Positions 20,261 to 32,142 of a DNA stretch of 64,000 nt are shown here, piece after piece. The stretch comes from Dermatemys mawii. Taxonomy: Eukaryota > Chordata > Testudines > Dermatemydidae. The stretch spans positions 674,790 through 738,789 of the forward strand of contig ML677387.1 of NCBI GenBank assembly GCA_007922305.1, given 5' to 3'. The first letter of the stretch is position 1; the number at the start of each line of letters is the position of its first letter. Made by a program: the position numbers and the translations under genes. The notes under the pieces are model-generated. The model was not told the DNA's origin. It worked only from the letters and a program-made list of their open reading frames with translations, and did no database searches.

Positions 20261-22015
20261 ATGGATGTGGGAATGGGAGACAGGCTCATTTTAGCAGAGC
20301 TACTCTTTATTTTGTTTCTAACTGTTCCAGTGAAACAATAGCTATACAGTGAATAGACAACACTATCACTTTGTGGAATGAAATACATTCAACCAGAGTG
20401 TGTAGAAAGTCCATTAGCCAATACAAAGAGGAGAAAAAATGTCTCCACAGAAGAGTCAATTATACAATAATTTTGTTAACTAATACCCAAAGTAGCTCAT
20501 TTTGTTAATACTCTGCAGCGTATCAATCTTGCCAGCACACATGAGATATCAGTCTAGGATATTTTTCTCTTCCTAAATGGTTCTCTGATCAGGGCTTAGG
20601 AAGTAGGAGAACTGTGTTTCTGAACCAACTGTGATTCAGGCAATGAAAATCCAATACCTTTGTCATTGCCAATAAAAAACAATAGACTCTTATAAAACCC
20701 TGAAAATTGATAAGGTTGAAAGTAACATTAGAGGCAAGATACAATTTCCTTAATGAAAGCTAATAGAGATCCTTTCACATACCCGTCAGCTGAAGATTTG
20801 TAGCTTGTATTAGCACTCTTGAACCATGGGGGAGATAACAGAGGGTTCAGGTCATAATTATGTGTCTAAATATATCGTTATTTTGCTCAGTGAGAAACTT
20901 CGCAGAATCAAATAATGAAGTTGTTTCATCACTTTGTCAGTCCCTACAGCTGCAATCTCATTAGAGTTGAGCTAGAATAGCAGTGAAACCTTTTGATCTG
21001 AAGAAGAGCTCTCAAACTGATTTTAGAGTGCAAATTTTCCTACTCATCCCAGTAAGCATATTTCCTGAGAGCATAGTTTTAAGTAATTATTTTGATATTA
21101 GATATTTTATTTAAAATCTAAAAATAGAAAACCACATGAGCTAGGTGTGCCAATTAAGTACTAATAAGTGTGTATTCTGGTATTCCAATAGCATCACAAT
21201 TTTTACCCTTTTATTATAAATTAATTTGATCAGCTGTACTATATTCAGCAGAGAGATCACAGAACAAACATGCTGCTCCTGTATTGTATTATGAATAATG
21301 ATCCATTTTTCTTTTGAAACCTTTGGAATCAGGATCACTTTTTTCAAAAGGAGACTGCTAGAGCCTTCTGGTGACTTTGGAGAGTACTGAGGGGATAAAC
21401 CAGCAGGTTTACATGTTGATGGCATCTATTAATAGTGTATTAAAATATTTGAGAGAAGGAATTGACTACTGAATACTGTTTTTATCTGTGGCATTATACA
21501 TTTTTCTGGGTTTTTTTCCTATTCATTTCTAAAACCAAACAAACTGAAAACAAGAATGTTCAGATGATTATAAATCTAACAGTTTTCCTACCCTGAGAAA
21601 TGTTTGGTTTTATACATGTAATGTCCCTACATAAGGTTATGCTCTTTGATTACTATTTTTGATTATTCTTCACCAGTATGTTTATATATAAGTAGCAGTT
21701 TTAACAAGAATGTTTTAACAGGTAAAGTTTGATAATAAACCACATAACTACAACTAAAAGAAGCTTTACTTCCTGAGCTGGTGTAATCCAAATAATTGAG
21801 GGATAGAGTCATGCTACCTAAATGCACTAACCTTTCTGTTTTAAGGGAGATGATAGATTTCTAAGCCATATCATTCAAAATATGTAGAGCAGCAGTTTTT
21901 GCAATGGAATGTGCTAACTGCTGCTAATTCTTCTTTGTGTCAAATGTGGGGACTGTCTATTTAAGGTTCTGGTATGGTATGAATAGTGGTTGGACTGGGA
22001 AGGCTCCATGTCTGA
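20261..22015. other. Unassigned AT-rich intron stretch
   Basis: No gene, RNA or repeat that I can support. It ends just before the acceptor of the second ZMAT4 exon. Confidence 0.4.
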
Positions 22016-22031
22016 TTGTTTTCTTTTACAG

Positions 22032-22259
22032 AAACCACTCTGAGTTCACTAAAGCAGCCGCATGCAGATAGTTCTCCTGTGGTGTCCTCACCTCACCAAA
22101 GAAGAGACTCAGACAGATACTGCCAGCTCTGTGCAGCCTGGTTTAATAACCCCATGATGGCACAACAACATTACGATGGCAAAAAGCACAAAAAGAACGC
22201 AGCCAGGGCTGACTTATTAGAACAACTAGGGAAGACGTTGGATCTAGGAGAGTTAAGAG
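22032..22259 (+). CDS. ZMAT4: ZMAT4 internal coding exon encoding matrin-type zinc finger 3
   Basis: It is 228 bp long, with acceptor TTCTTTTACAG|AAA and donor AGAG|GTAAGA. It enters with two bases that complete the codon begun by G at 5624 (GAA, Glu) and leaves one base (G) for the next exon. It encodes a variable linker, then [20 protein letters not shown] and [20 protein letters not shown]. The finger ligands are C-x2-C (CQLC) and H-x5-H (HYDGKKH), the spacing of matrin/U1-type fingers. A helical [14 protein letters not shown] segment follows. The finger is almost invariant against the mammalian protein as I recall it. The linker ([16 protein letters not shown]) differs at many positions, which suggests that selection acts mainly on the fingers. 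Confidence 0.96.
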
Positions 22260-22884
22260 GTAAGAGCCTGTCTTGAACATAAAGCATCTGTGCGTTAAGA
22301 AGGAAGATGCATCCGTTGTAGGTTGTAATGTGTAGCCTAGTCTCTCTCTGTTCACCTTAGTCATTTCTCTTAGCACTTAGCAGATTCCAATCTTGTCTGG
22401 TTATAGAAGAAAAATATGCAGTGTTTGGCTCATGCTGCTCATATGTAGCTCTTCATAATGGTCCTTTTTTAAAGATAGTCTGAGCCTTAGGCCATAGCAC
22501 ACAATAGAGGAAATACGTGCTTTAAAATCAGCACAGCTCAGTAAGATGAATACTGATTTTTAATATATATTTTTAAAACATTAGCTCAGGCCTTCCACCA
22601 GGCTCAGTTACACCTTTAAAACTACAACCGTTGGGATGATATTCAAAAACCCAGTAACAAGTAAATACATTATTTCATTTAGGTTATAAGGAGCCTCCCT
22701 TTTCCTTGTTTTTGTAGTCAGTACGGCAAATGGGGCGACAGTCTGCATACCTTTCTGTGGGATAACACTCTGCAATCATAGCAGCATCATTCAGAAGTTG
22801 GTCCTTTAGAATATCTTGTGTGTCTCTTTCAAAGAAGGAGGATCTCAGAGATCAACACAGGATCACTCTTCTAGAAGCCATGTT

Positions 22885-23112
22885 ACAGAGAACGACAGTC
22901 TAGTGATTAGTGCGGTGGGACTGGGAGTTTGACTCCATGGGTCCATTCCCATGTCTGCCACTGACTTGCTGTGTAGTTTTGGGCAAAGGACATCCTGTGC
23001 CTCCATTGAGGCATTTGTAAGACGAGCATAACACCTGTCTCATTAGTTGTGTTGTGAGGTGTAATTAGTGGCTGTGAAATGCTGTGACGTCCCGGGTGGA
23101 AGGCACTAAAAA
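22885..23112 (+). mobile_element. MIR-type SINE, near full length
   Basis: The head AGTCTAGTGATTAGTGCGGT, with a box-B-like GGAGTTTGACTCC, derives from a tRNA promoter. The core CTGACTTGCTGTGTAGTTTT, with GGGCAAAGGACATC and TGTGCCTCCATTGAGGCATT, follows. A 3' part, TTGTGAGGTGTAATTAGTGG, leads to AAGGCACTAAAAAAATAG. This order is diagnostic of CORE-SINE/MIR. Confidence 0.75.
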
Positions 23113-23115
23113 AAT

Positions 23116-25909
23116 AGAACATATTAACTGTGACTGTTTGATGGAGGTTTCTTGCCGTCTCACAGAAGATATGCCAAGCAACTCTCTCTGATCAGCTAAA
23201 GGACTTTCCTTGACTTTGCACCACTTGCTTAAAGAGCATTCACAGCATCAGACCATGTCAGGGCACCAAAGGAGACAAGTCGCAACCTGTCTGTTTTATG
23301 TCCAATGTTTGCTTAGAGAGCAAATGTTCCTCGCTGCCTCAGTCTGAGTTATCAGCACTTCAGCTCTTAGAGAAATACACATCGTAATGACTTGACCTCT
23401 GCATTCTTTAGTGTTTGAATGACCTGTATTTTAAATAAAAGACAAAAGGGCTGTCCCCATTTGGTAACTGGAAGTGACTTGCTCAGCAGCCCAGGTAAGG
23501 CTATTAGCTCTCAACATTGACCTTGAGCATTATCAGTCACAGGTGTGAACCTCACCTAGAAATTTTTGCTTGGTAGCTACACGCTCAAGGCTTAACAATA
23601 ATTGGTTATGAAAGACACCAGTGTCTCTGATCCTCCTTTCACTGTCCTGTGTCTGATAAATACTCTGCATAAATATATATGAGAGTTTGATTCAGATTCT
23701 CTGTTGGTGTAAACAGTGTAGCTTCATTTAATAGAGCTGTGCCAACTTACCTCATTGGAGGATGTGGCCAGTATGAAATGCTGAGAAGACTATATCATTA
23801 AAGTGTGAGAGGTGCCTTAAAAGGGAAAACTATGGTGCTCCTTTTAAGGCACAAGTTTCATTTTGATGTACTATGGAATAATTCATTGAAGTAGACAAAG
23901 GAAGAGGTACTAGCTGAGATTTTCAAAGCAGTGCAGGGATTTGGTTTCACAGCAGGACATTCCATATGATTTTCAGTTTTGTTCCTTCCTTCAATAACTA
24001 ATAGACAACCTGTAGATTATGAATTTCTAAGCTGCAAATAAAACCTGTAATGCTTTCTCGGATTCTTCGTGTGCTACTCAGGGAGAGCCAGTGTGGCTCA
24101 CAATACCATAAATATGATTCATAGGCTGACTTACTGCCCCCTGCTGAAAATATGCAGTGAAGAATAAACTGGGACAGTAATATGGAAGTTTTTGATATCT
24201 TGAACTGTGCTGAACTTGCGTGTGGCTGGAAACATTAGTAGCAGTAAATAAATCAATCGTGGAATGTGCTGTTCGTTTAGTTACTGTCTAGGTGAGTTAG
24301 AAATGGAGGAGTCTAAAGTATGTACTGGTCCATACTGCGTTTTGAAAATGTGGTGCTGTTCGGAACTCCACGACATAGTTTGGATTTGCAGATAACCTGA
24401 TTATCAGTAAATAGTGCATTAATCCACCGGGCCATTTCTAGAAGAGAAGGAAACACAAACGTGTACACAGATGCACATAGATGTGTGTGTGAGAGGAACA
24501 GAGGGCACCTTGCTGCTCGTATTGGACATTTTGGGGAGTACTTTTTCCTGTTCTCAGTGATCAGACTTTGCATTTTGGAGGAGAAAATGCCATACGGCTC
24601 CTGAACGTACAGCTAATGGACCCAGTTCTGCATGGCTCCAAAAGTACAGGACCATTGTCGTAGCTCCTCCACCAGACCTCTGCTGGCTCCTGGTACAGGA
24701 GAAAAGCGGATATTGTTGGCCCATTCTTCAATCCAGGTGACTCCTCCCACTTCCAGCTGGTGTAACTTAGAGTGGGCTAAAGGCTGCTCTGCCTGGAGCT
24801 TGGGACTGGGCTGGTGCTCATTATCTCTGAGCAGTGTTTTGCTCATTTCTCTGGACTTGCACTGAACATAGCATAGCTGGCCAGGAGAATCTGGTCCAAT
24901 ATTGACTTTGATGGTATATGGAAGTTAAATCAATCTGCCCAGGTCATTTAAAAGCTCACCTCTAGCAATCTACTCACAGAAAGGTTTACAGAGATTTCAT
25001 CTGCAAAATAAGTGTGCAGTCAGGACCAAGCTGTTAAACAGAGTCTATGCACTCCTAGAATAAGACACTGGTTCCAGCCTCCTCCAGTCACATGACCACT
25101 TTACTGTTTAATTCCCTGATTTTGGTCGGGTTAAATTGCGCTATTATTGCTATTAAACGTAGTTTTTGTTGCAGTTCTCTCTCTCTCTCTCTCTCTCTCG
25201 TGGAATTAATATTTCAAAATCTTCTAAACGGAAGAGAGATGACATTTGTTTAGCATTAGGGGCTGCTCACACATGAGGCATGTTATTCACTATTCATTAT
25301 TCTCTCAGGCATTCAGCAATCGTATGTAATTTCAAGTGATTTCACATCATTTCCTATATGTCAGAGGCTTGACATACTAGTTGATAAGCATGACATATGA
25401 TCACAACACCCTAATGGTCTAACCACAAACCGAAATTCCTCATTTGCTAATCATAACTTTCAGTTCCTGCCTGTACTTTCCATTTATAGACTCAATCCAG
25501 TGGGGGAACAGGCCTGTTTAGCTGGTATAACAATTGCAGAACATCATTTGAATCCACATCACAATCTGAACCGAGTGGTTGATTTTAGCAGTTATTGGAA
25601 AAGGATACAGGGCCTGGTTCTGATCTTAAAAGTGTATTAACGCTGGTGTAACTTAGCTTCCATGGAAGTATTCCTGATTTAGGCTCGTTCAGATAAATTG
25701 AGACTCAGGCCCATTCCAGCAAGTCTGTGTTCTGTTTTAGTTAGAGCCACTCCTGAATCAAAACCTCAGATCTCCTCATGCTTGAGCTTTGGGGAGATTG
25801 GGTGTGAATCCAGAACTTAAATTTGTATCATCCACGGTTAACTTTTATGTAACAAACAAAATTAATATTATTAATACATCAGAACTACCATTATTAATAG
25901 AATGAATCA
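23116..25909. other. Unassigned intron stretch with a (TC)n microsatellite and a weak palindrome
   Basis: No gene is recognised. A (TC)n run is at 25176-25199. The segment 25610-25715 (GGGCCTGGTTCTGATCTTAA through GAGACTCAGGCCC) resembles a hairpin MITE whose arms read GGGCCTG...CAGGCCC, with degenerate inner matches. Confidence 0.4.
25176..25199. repeat. (TC)n microsatellite
   Basis: Twelve uninterrupted TC units. Confidence 0.95.
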
Positions 25910-26042
25910 ATTTTTCAAAAGCACCTAAGTTACTTAATCACCTAAGTCCTGAGTTTCAAAAGTGACTTAGTGCCTTAGGATCCCTAGTCTTAGTAACTTT
26001 GAGTCTTGGCTTCCGAAGTCACTTAGGGGCTTTTGAAAATTG
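25910..26042. repeat. Hairpin-forming MITE-like palindrome, copy 2
   Basis: The left arm TTTTTCAAAAGCACCTAAGT and right arm ACTTAGGGGCTTTTGAAAAT are inverted complements. Between them, further CCTAAGTC/GACTTAGG-type blocks alternate, so most of the element can fold on itself. It shares arms with 6711-6810. Confidence 0.65.
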
Positions 26043-26559
26043 TACCTACTCTGTATTTTGACACTTGAATTACTGCATTTGTCCTCCCACTAACGCCTCC
26101 TTGTTGGGTACTTATGTGGCTAGGGGCAGTGAGTTTTGTGGTCACATGTCTCTCCTGCAGGAGGAAATGGTGCCCATAATAAATTAGAATTTGGCAATTG
26201 TATGTTGTTTGATGTTTGCCAGGGGCAGGTGTTTTGTCCCAATTTGCCAGTCCTTGTCCAGAACAAGCACAAAGTTTAATTCCTGCATAACTCACAGGGT
26301 GGACTTCAGCAAGAGCTTTCAGCCCTCTTTACATTTGCAGCTTCTTATGCTGTGTTCAGTGAAGTGGAATAGCCGCGAAGGGTCCAAAGATTTCACAGCC
26401 ACTTTCTGGAAATGCCCATAGTGCACACACGAGCTTGAAATAAAAATGAGGCAAAATGTTTTTCTCTTCCAAAGTCCAGGAAGGAAATGTAGAAAATTAA
26501 AATTTTCTACCTTCTAGCACCTCCTTTGAGCCTTGCTGTCCCCAATATCCACATAGTAC

Positions 26560-26960
26560 TACAGAGATTATGGATGGTCAGGAAACTGTTTTCTCATACT
26601 ACAAGAATTTTCAAAATTTTAAATATGTTGGGACAAAAGATCAATCTCAAATTTTCACAAATTGAAAATCGAGAAAAATTTCAGATTAGATCAATCCAAA
26701 CAGTAATTTCAAACATTTTATTTTAGATTTTTACCTTTTAAATTTAAAATTATAAATTTAAAATTAACTTAATTTCTAAACAGTTATTTTGACCTGAAAA
26801 AATAGAATTTTTCCTTTTGAAAATGTTGAGATGGGATGTTTTAACAATTTCAAACATTTCATTTCAAAAATGTTTCAAAACAGAAAATTCATCAAAACCC
26901 ACACTATCACAAAGGAATCAGCCTTTTTGATGAAAAAAATATTTTGACAAATAATTCCCA
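26560..26960. repeat. AT-rich stretch with many AAATTTT/TTTCAAA inverted motifs
   Basis: The sequence is dominated by short inverted motifs such as TTTCAAAATTTTAAAT, AAATTTTCACAAATTGAAAA and TTTAAATTTAAAATTATAAA. It may be a degraded hairpin element or simple low-complexity DNA. A similar stretch lies at 33315-33440. Confidence 0.4.
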
Positions 26961-27968
26961 ACTAGCTTTACCAGAAACTGCTAGCAATTAAGCCAGTAGC
27001 AACCATCCTAGTAAACTAGATTAATCCTTTGTTGCTGAAAATGTCAGAATCCACTTATTTTCTTCACTGGTGTTGCATTTACAAAGTCATCTTTTAAAAG
27101 AAAATTGTCTATAAATTCCCTTCTGAGACCTCACTTTCTAGAACATGAAAAGAAGTGCTGCAGACATGCATGTATATATGTATGCGTGGATAAAAAAAAG
27201 CCCATTCTTGATTATCATCCCATTCTACAGACATCCCCAGCTCTGTAAACTCACTGGAATGTAGGACTTTCCATACTGGATCAGATCACTGACCTGCCTG
27301 CTAAGTCTAGTATTTTGCATGTGGAAGTGGCAAACATTTCATGCTTCAGAGGCAGATGGAAATCTGTCACTCTGCATAATTCACTGGACCAGCTGAGTGT
27401 TGCTGTACTTGGGACAAAGGACTCCTTCCTGACCCCTGCAGTGATGAGTTTATGCCCTGAAATATGAGCTTTTACTGCTGAGATCCTACTGTGTGTAACT
27501 AATAAGTGTTGAGCTACTGGGCATAAAATCACCCAGGCTTTGCAGGAATTACATCGAGTGCATCACAGCTCAATGAGTACAAAGCAGCACTGCAATGTCA
27601 TTCCTAGGAATACCTGTCAAAACTGCTAGACATAGTGGCAAAGGCAGCAAAACACCTGTGTTTGGCTCGATGGCTCAGCAAACACTGCATTGTGCTGTAG
27701 TTTGGGCCCGTACTGCCCTTGGATTGTGAAGTTGGCAGAAGAATGCTGGGGATGGCCTGAACCCTTTGGAGACAAATCCTCACTGCTGTTGTGGCGCTCA
27801 CACTGCTCTTGCTCATGAGGATTTCTGAGCTGGCGCAGGTTGTCCACACAGGTGGGGGGCAGCCTCAGCGGTCTTGTCTGCCAGGACTCTAGCCTTCGTC
27901 CAGGATGAAGTCTCTCTTTGAGAAGTTCAAAGAAACTTTTGGAGGCAGAAGGATCGCTCTGAATCTAG
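26961..27968. other. Unassigned intron stretch
   Basis: No gene or repeat recognised. Confidence 0.4.
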
Positions 27969-27976
27969 GTAGCAGG

Positions 27977-28131
27977 CAATGTTCCCTCTAATTTTTGACA
28001 GGCTGTGTGCGCAAAAGATTTCTTCTGCGCAAATTTTTGTGCTTCTGTGCAAATGTTTGTGCGTGCAGTGTTTCGCCATGTGCACGGGGTTTAGGATCTG
28101 TGTGCACGCGCACAGCTTAGAGAGAACAGTG
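27977..28131. mobile_element. Short hAT-type MITE (155 bp)
   Basis: The left end CAATGTTCCCTCTAA and the reverse complement of the right end, CACTGTTCTCTCTAA, match at 13 of 15 bases. The flanks GTAGCAGG (27969-27976) and GTTGCAGG (28132-28139) form an 8-bp duplication with one mismatch. The interior is a run of GTGCGCAAA/TTTGTGC motifs. It is noncoding and would have been mobilised in trans by a hAT transposase. Confidence 0.8.
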
Positions 28132-28139
28132 GTTGCAGG

Positions 28140-31100
28140 TACGTAAGCAGCCCTGACTCTTCAGCACCTGCCTGTAGGAAGTGAGATCCTCATGGAGGCA
28201 CAGTTTCCCTTAGGCAAGGAGAAGTGAAGCCAAGTGATCTATTCTGTTTAGACATTTGAGGCTGTCCGCCTCGTACAGTGTCTGTGACTATGAGCCATCA
28301 GACAAATCCTCTGAAGAGTGCTGCCAGCACAGATAAGGAGAAGCCCCCTTCCACCCCTGTGTCTGCACGTCTGCAGCTAATAAGAAAAAGCTGCATCAGG
28401 TTAGGCTTATGCAACTCTCCAAGGCTCTTTGTGTGCCTTGACTGAAGTCTCCTATTGTTCCGTGTAAACTAAAGAGCTTGTGTCCTACTTCCCGAAAGGA
28501 AAGTGCAGAATCTTTCACTGGGTTTTAGGGATACAGACATCATTTACTTCGGCTTCTAAATAGTTACATGTCTGGCTAATGGGCCACATTCATTTTATCA
28601 GCTCCTTCTTCAGAAATGCAAATTCAGTATCAGAGTTAATGCCCTGTCCTGATGCAGATGAAAGGGATTTAAGACTGTTTGTTCTACAAAATGTGCCCCA
28701 ACTCTCACAGTAATGGTGTAGCCAGAAAATGGTCTTTCTCAAATTTTTTGTTAAAGGCTGACTGTAATACCTTTTCCTCCATGTTGTTAGCTGGGAAACT
28801 AACGGTGTCTTCCGTTAGACAAAAAAGAGATGAAGGCAGACCTCTGTATTGTACTTGTTTTAATCAGTGCAAAATTGCTCAGCTTACATTCTCTCATATT
28901 CTTTTTGTATTTGTCAATAAGCCATGCGGACTGTACTCTCTCATACTCTCCATTCCCTAGAGGTTATATTTTCTCAGTATTCATTGGAAGGCAAACTCAT
29001 TTCTTTTTCAAGTCATCCCAGGTGGCTTGCAACATCATGTTTTAAATATTAATTCTGTTTTGACTATACTGGGAACCTAATGTTTGATGCATTTTATAGT
29101 ATTGGAGTGAGCAGTGCAGCTTGAAGTACAAAATTCCAAAAATCTTGATTTTCTGGTAATGGTTATAATAAAATACATATTGCTAAATATGAATCGGTGT
29201 TTGGAGCTATAGCTCTGGACAAATGAGATTTATAGAAAACTAAAGCATCAACTTTGTTTTTTCTGAGTGTTTGTTCTGAAACTTTGAAGTCTTATTTCCT
29301 TTTCCAAAGTAATAGATAAAGAAACACATAAAAATCCCCCTTAATGGCATTATTTCTCTCTCCTCTGTGCTCAGCTCTAATCTGAGGTATATGGGATCAT
29401 GACTGCATAGCCCTGGAAATCAGATGCTTTGCCTGAGCAGTGGAAGCTTTTCATGTTATTCAGGAATGGATGTTCGCATGTCTCAGATTAGAATCCAGCC
29501 CAGTGTCTGCCTCCAGTGTCCCACACAGGTGTCTGATGTGCCAGCTCAATCTCTTCATAAGCGCCAGCTCTGATAGTCAGCAGGCCCAAAAGATGCTGTC
29601 TAATGCTGTCATCTGACAGCCTTTTCTACCTGGTGATAAGCTTCAAAGCTTTGTAAGTTTTTTCCATAAGCAATACAAAAAAGAACATGGATTTTTGTTT
29701 TTCCCCTAATGATTTGCTGCATTTGAGTGATATTTGCAGCTCTGGTTGTGTTTAGCCATATGTGAAATAGCATCCAGTTTTTCTGCATGTATAAGGACTT
29801 TATCATGTATAAGGATTTTAACCTGAGCAGGTTATCTTTCTGCAAACTTGACAGAAGAGTTCTGTCACTTGAATTGCCTATACATTGCAGGGCTGCCTCC
29901 AGAGCCTGGCATGTGATCTTAGCACATCAAGTGATTTATCCTGTTTTCCAGTTATGACCCAGTATAACGAAGGAAAAGAAGTGAGAGAGGATTGGGGGAG
30001 AGTGAGGCAGGTCCCATTCCATGCATTGAATAGGAAAACATAGGTTGAAAGAGAGAAATTAAAAGCGCTTTCCTCCCCGTTAATGAGGTGTTTATTTGAT
30101 GTGTTAGCATCCTTCCACCTTGCTCGCCATTGCGCTTTGAGTTCTTTGCTGCAAGCAAATAAAGGTTTTCTGGATTTGAGTCAGTCTGTTATTTAAGTCT
30201 TCATGTAGGAAAAAGGCCTTCCAGTACAAATGCAATGGAAAAGCTGAAAAAGTCTTGTTGTGATGCCTGTGAGATGGGGGGATATGCACTAGCATGGAAG
30301 CTATGGCTGTGGCCCTGGTTTTACTGCATCAGTAAGAATCCACATGACGATGTTAAGTTGAGAATTGACAAGCGATGTGTGGGAGCTCTGTGCCTAAACC
30401 CATGAGCAGTATTCTGTAGTAGAGTACACAAGAGTCAGTGAAGAGGTCCATGTCAGGATGGGGAGCTGGGACTGGTGCTAGGACTTTACTTTGTGGTAGG
30501 TAATGACAACCTTCTTGTAGTCTTTTGTGTTGTGTGCTAAGGCACAATCAGTGTCATCAGATTGACATGCAAATTGCGCTCAGCGGTGTCCCTGACTGAA
30601 CTGCTACGGAGATAGCTGACACTTGGTGGAACAATTAAAGGATAAAAGTTTACAAATATAATAACAAGAGTAGAAAGCTGGGAATCTTACTGTCCAATAG
30701 ATGTGACTATTTAACAACAGTCACTGGAAGCTGCTGTATCAGGTATATTGAGTGCCAGTTTGGCAATTTTAAACTTTCCCCAAACTGTACCAAGCATAAA
30801 GCAAATTGCTTTTTGCTCCATCAGATCACGTTTCACTAGTTTTGCTTCTCATCTGGCATTTTTCCTCACTGCTCTCTCTTGTTCCTCCTATAAAGTAGGT
30901 GGTCACTGCATGGGCAAAGGTCATGCAGAGAAATTGACAGGTCTTTGAAAGGGTTTGTATGGGGAATTTAATTATGGGTTCTGCTTATTGCTAGCAGTGA
31001 GCTGAAACTATACAGCAAAATCCTTTCCCTTTCAAAGCTGGTCTAGACTTTGAAAGGTCTATGATTCACTGAGCGAGTTGGGTGTCTTTTCCTTTGCTGT

Positions 31101-32002
31101 GTCCTGTGCAGACCTTTGAATGGAGAGAATGAGCTGATAATTTAATATAAAGACTTTATTGTATTTATAACCTTAACTTCTATGTACTTCTGTACAATGA
31201 CAAATTAGCTGCCTATACATCTCACTTGATATGATACCAGACCTAGATACTAAAAAAGAAAATGAGATTCCTATAAAGCAGAAAATCAGGCAGAATTGTC
31301 TCTCTAGCCCACTGTTACCAATTCCTTATTTAGTTCACCTCTGAGGGAATAGGTTGTTTCCCAGTGAGAATTCTTAGCACAGTTCTGGGAAATGATTTAA
31401 CTCTGCCCATAAGGTCTGCAAAAAGAGCCTCAGCTGAGATCTTGAGAATGTACCCACTCAAGTCTCAATCACAGTTTAAGAAACTGCTCAGCAGGGTCCG
31501 GGATCCCAGAAGAACAGCCACACAGCTCAGGGTCGGAGTGCTGTGCCAATGGGCTCTAATCCCAGTGTACCAAGAGGTCTAGGCTGCTGGGAGTGAGAAC
31601 TTCCCAAATTGAGTATTTAAAAGTTCAGGCAGAATGCCGGACAGCTAACACCACCAGAAGCCAGAGTGCAACAGAACCAGTACAGCTCTCCATGTGCTTC
31701 CTAGGCACTGTCTGTTCTGCTCTTTCCTTTGGATTTCTCTGACTGCCAAGCAGTAAAAACCCTGATATTTTTTTTTTAAATAGCAAAATGGGGACATACA
31801 GTCAGAGACAGTCTTGAATTTATTGTGCTGGGGAAATGGAATTCTGTAGCTAGCACTTTGGAACAGGAGCTTTCTGCCAGAGAACATTCAGCGTCCTCCT
31901 GGAGGAGGAATGCAAAGGTCCAGGGAGAGGTGATGAGATACTGCCTCAAAAAGGCAAATACAACAGTGGTTCTCTTGAAAATAATACAGTGATCTTTGGA
32001 AT
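28140..32002. other. Unassigned intron stretch
   Basis: About 3.9 kb without an exon, RNA gene or repeat that I can name. Frames up to about 93 codons (28679-28960) show no domain and no conserved splice context. Confidence 0.4.
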
Positions 32003-32123
32003 CAGGGGGTAGGGGTGTTAGTCTGGATCTGCAGAAGTGACAACGAGTCCTGTGGCACCTTAAAGACCAACAGAAGTATCGAAACACAGGCTTTCGTGGG
32101 CTAGTACCCACTTCGTCGGATGC
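32003..32123 (-). mobile_element. Hammerhead-family repeat, copy B
   Basis: On the minus strand it reads GGTGCATCCGACGAAGTGGG, then TACTAGCCCACGAAAGCC, a tail GGTCTTTAAGGTGCCACAGG and an end GACTAACACCCCTACCCCC. Helix II is intact (GTGGG/CCCAC; forward 32096-32100 and 32107-32111) and GAAA is intact (forward 32092-32095). The CUGANGA strand reads CCGACGA, so U4 is lost, probably by mutation. Catalysis would not be expected. Confidence 0.6.
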
Positions 32124-32142
32124 ACCAAAGAGCTCTTTGGTG
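32123..32142. repeat. Perfect 20-bp palindrome at the edge of hammerhead-family copy B
   Basis: CACCAAAGAGCTCTTTGGTG is its own reverse complement. It overlaps the right boundary of the repeat, and TCTTTGG also occurs on the left side near 31993-31999. The palindrome may therefore include a target duplication. Confidence 0.7.

Larger units (their letters stand above)
5625..22031 (+). other. ZMAT4: ZMAT4 intron (about 16.4 kb)
   Basis: It is bounded by the GTAGGT donor at 5625 and a TTCTTTTACAG acceptor ending at 22031. It is rich in transposon insertions, annotated separately. It contains the only long intact-looking ORF in the window (13881-15368), which belongs to a transposon and not to the host gene. 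Confidence 0.9.
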
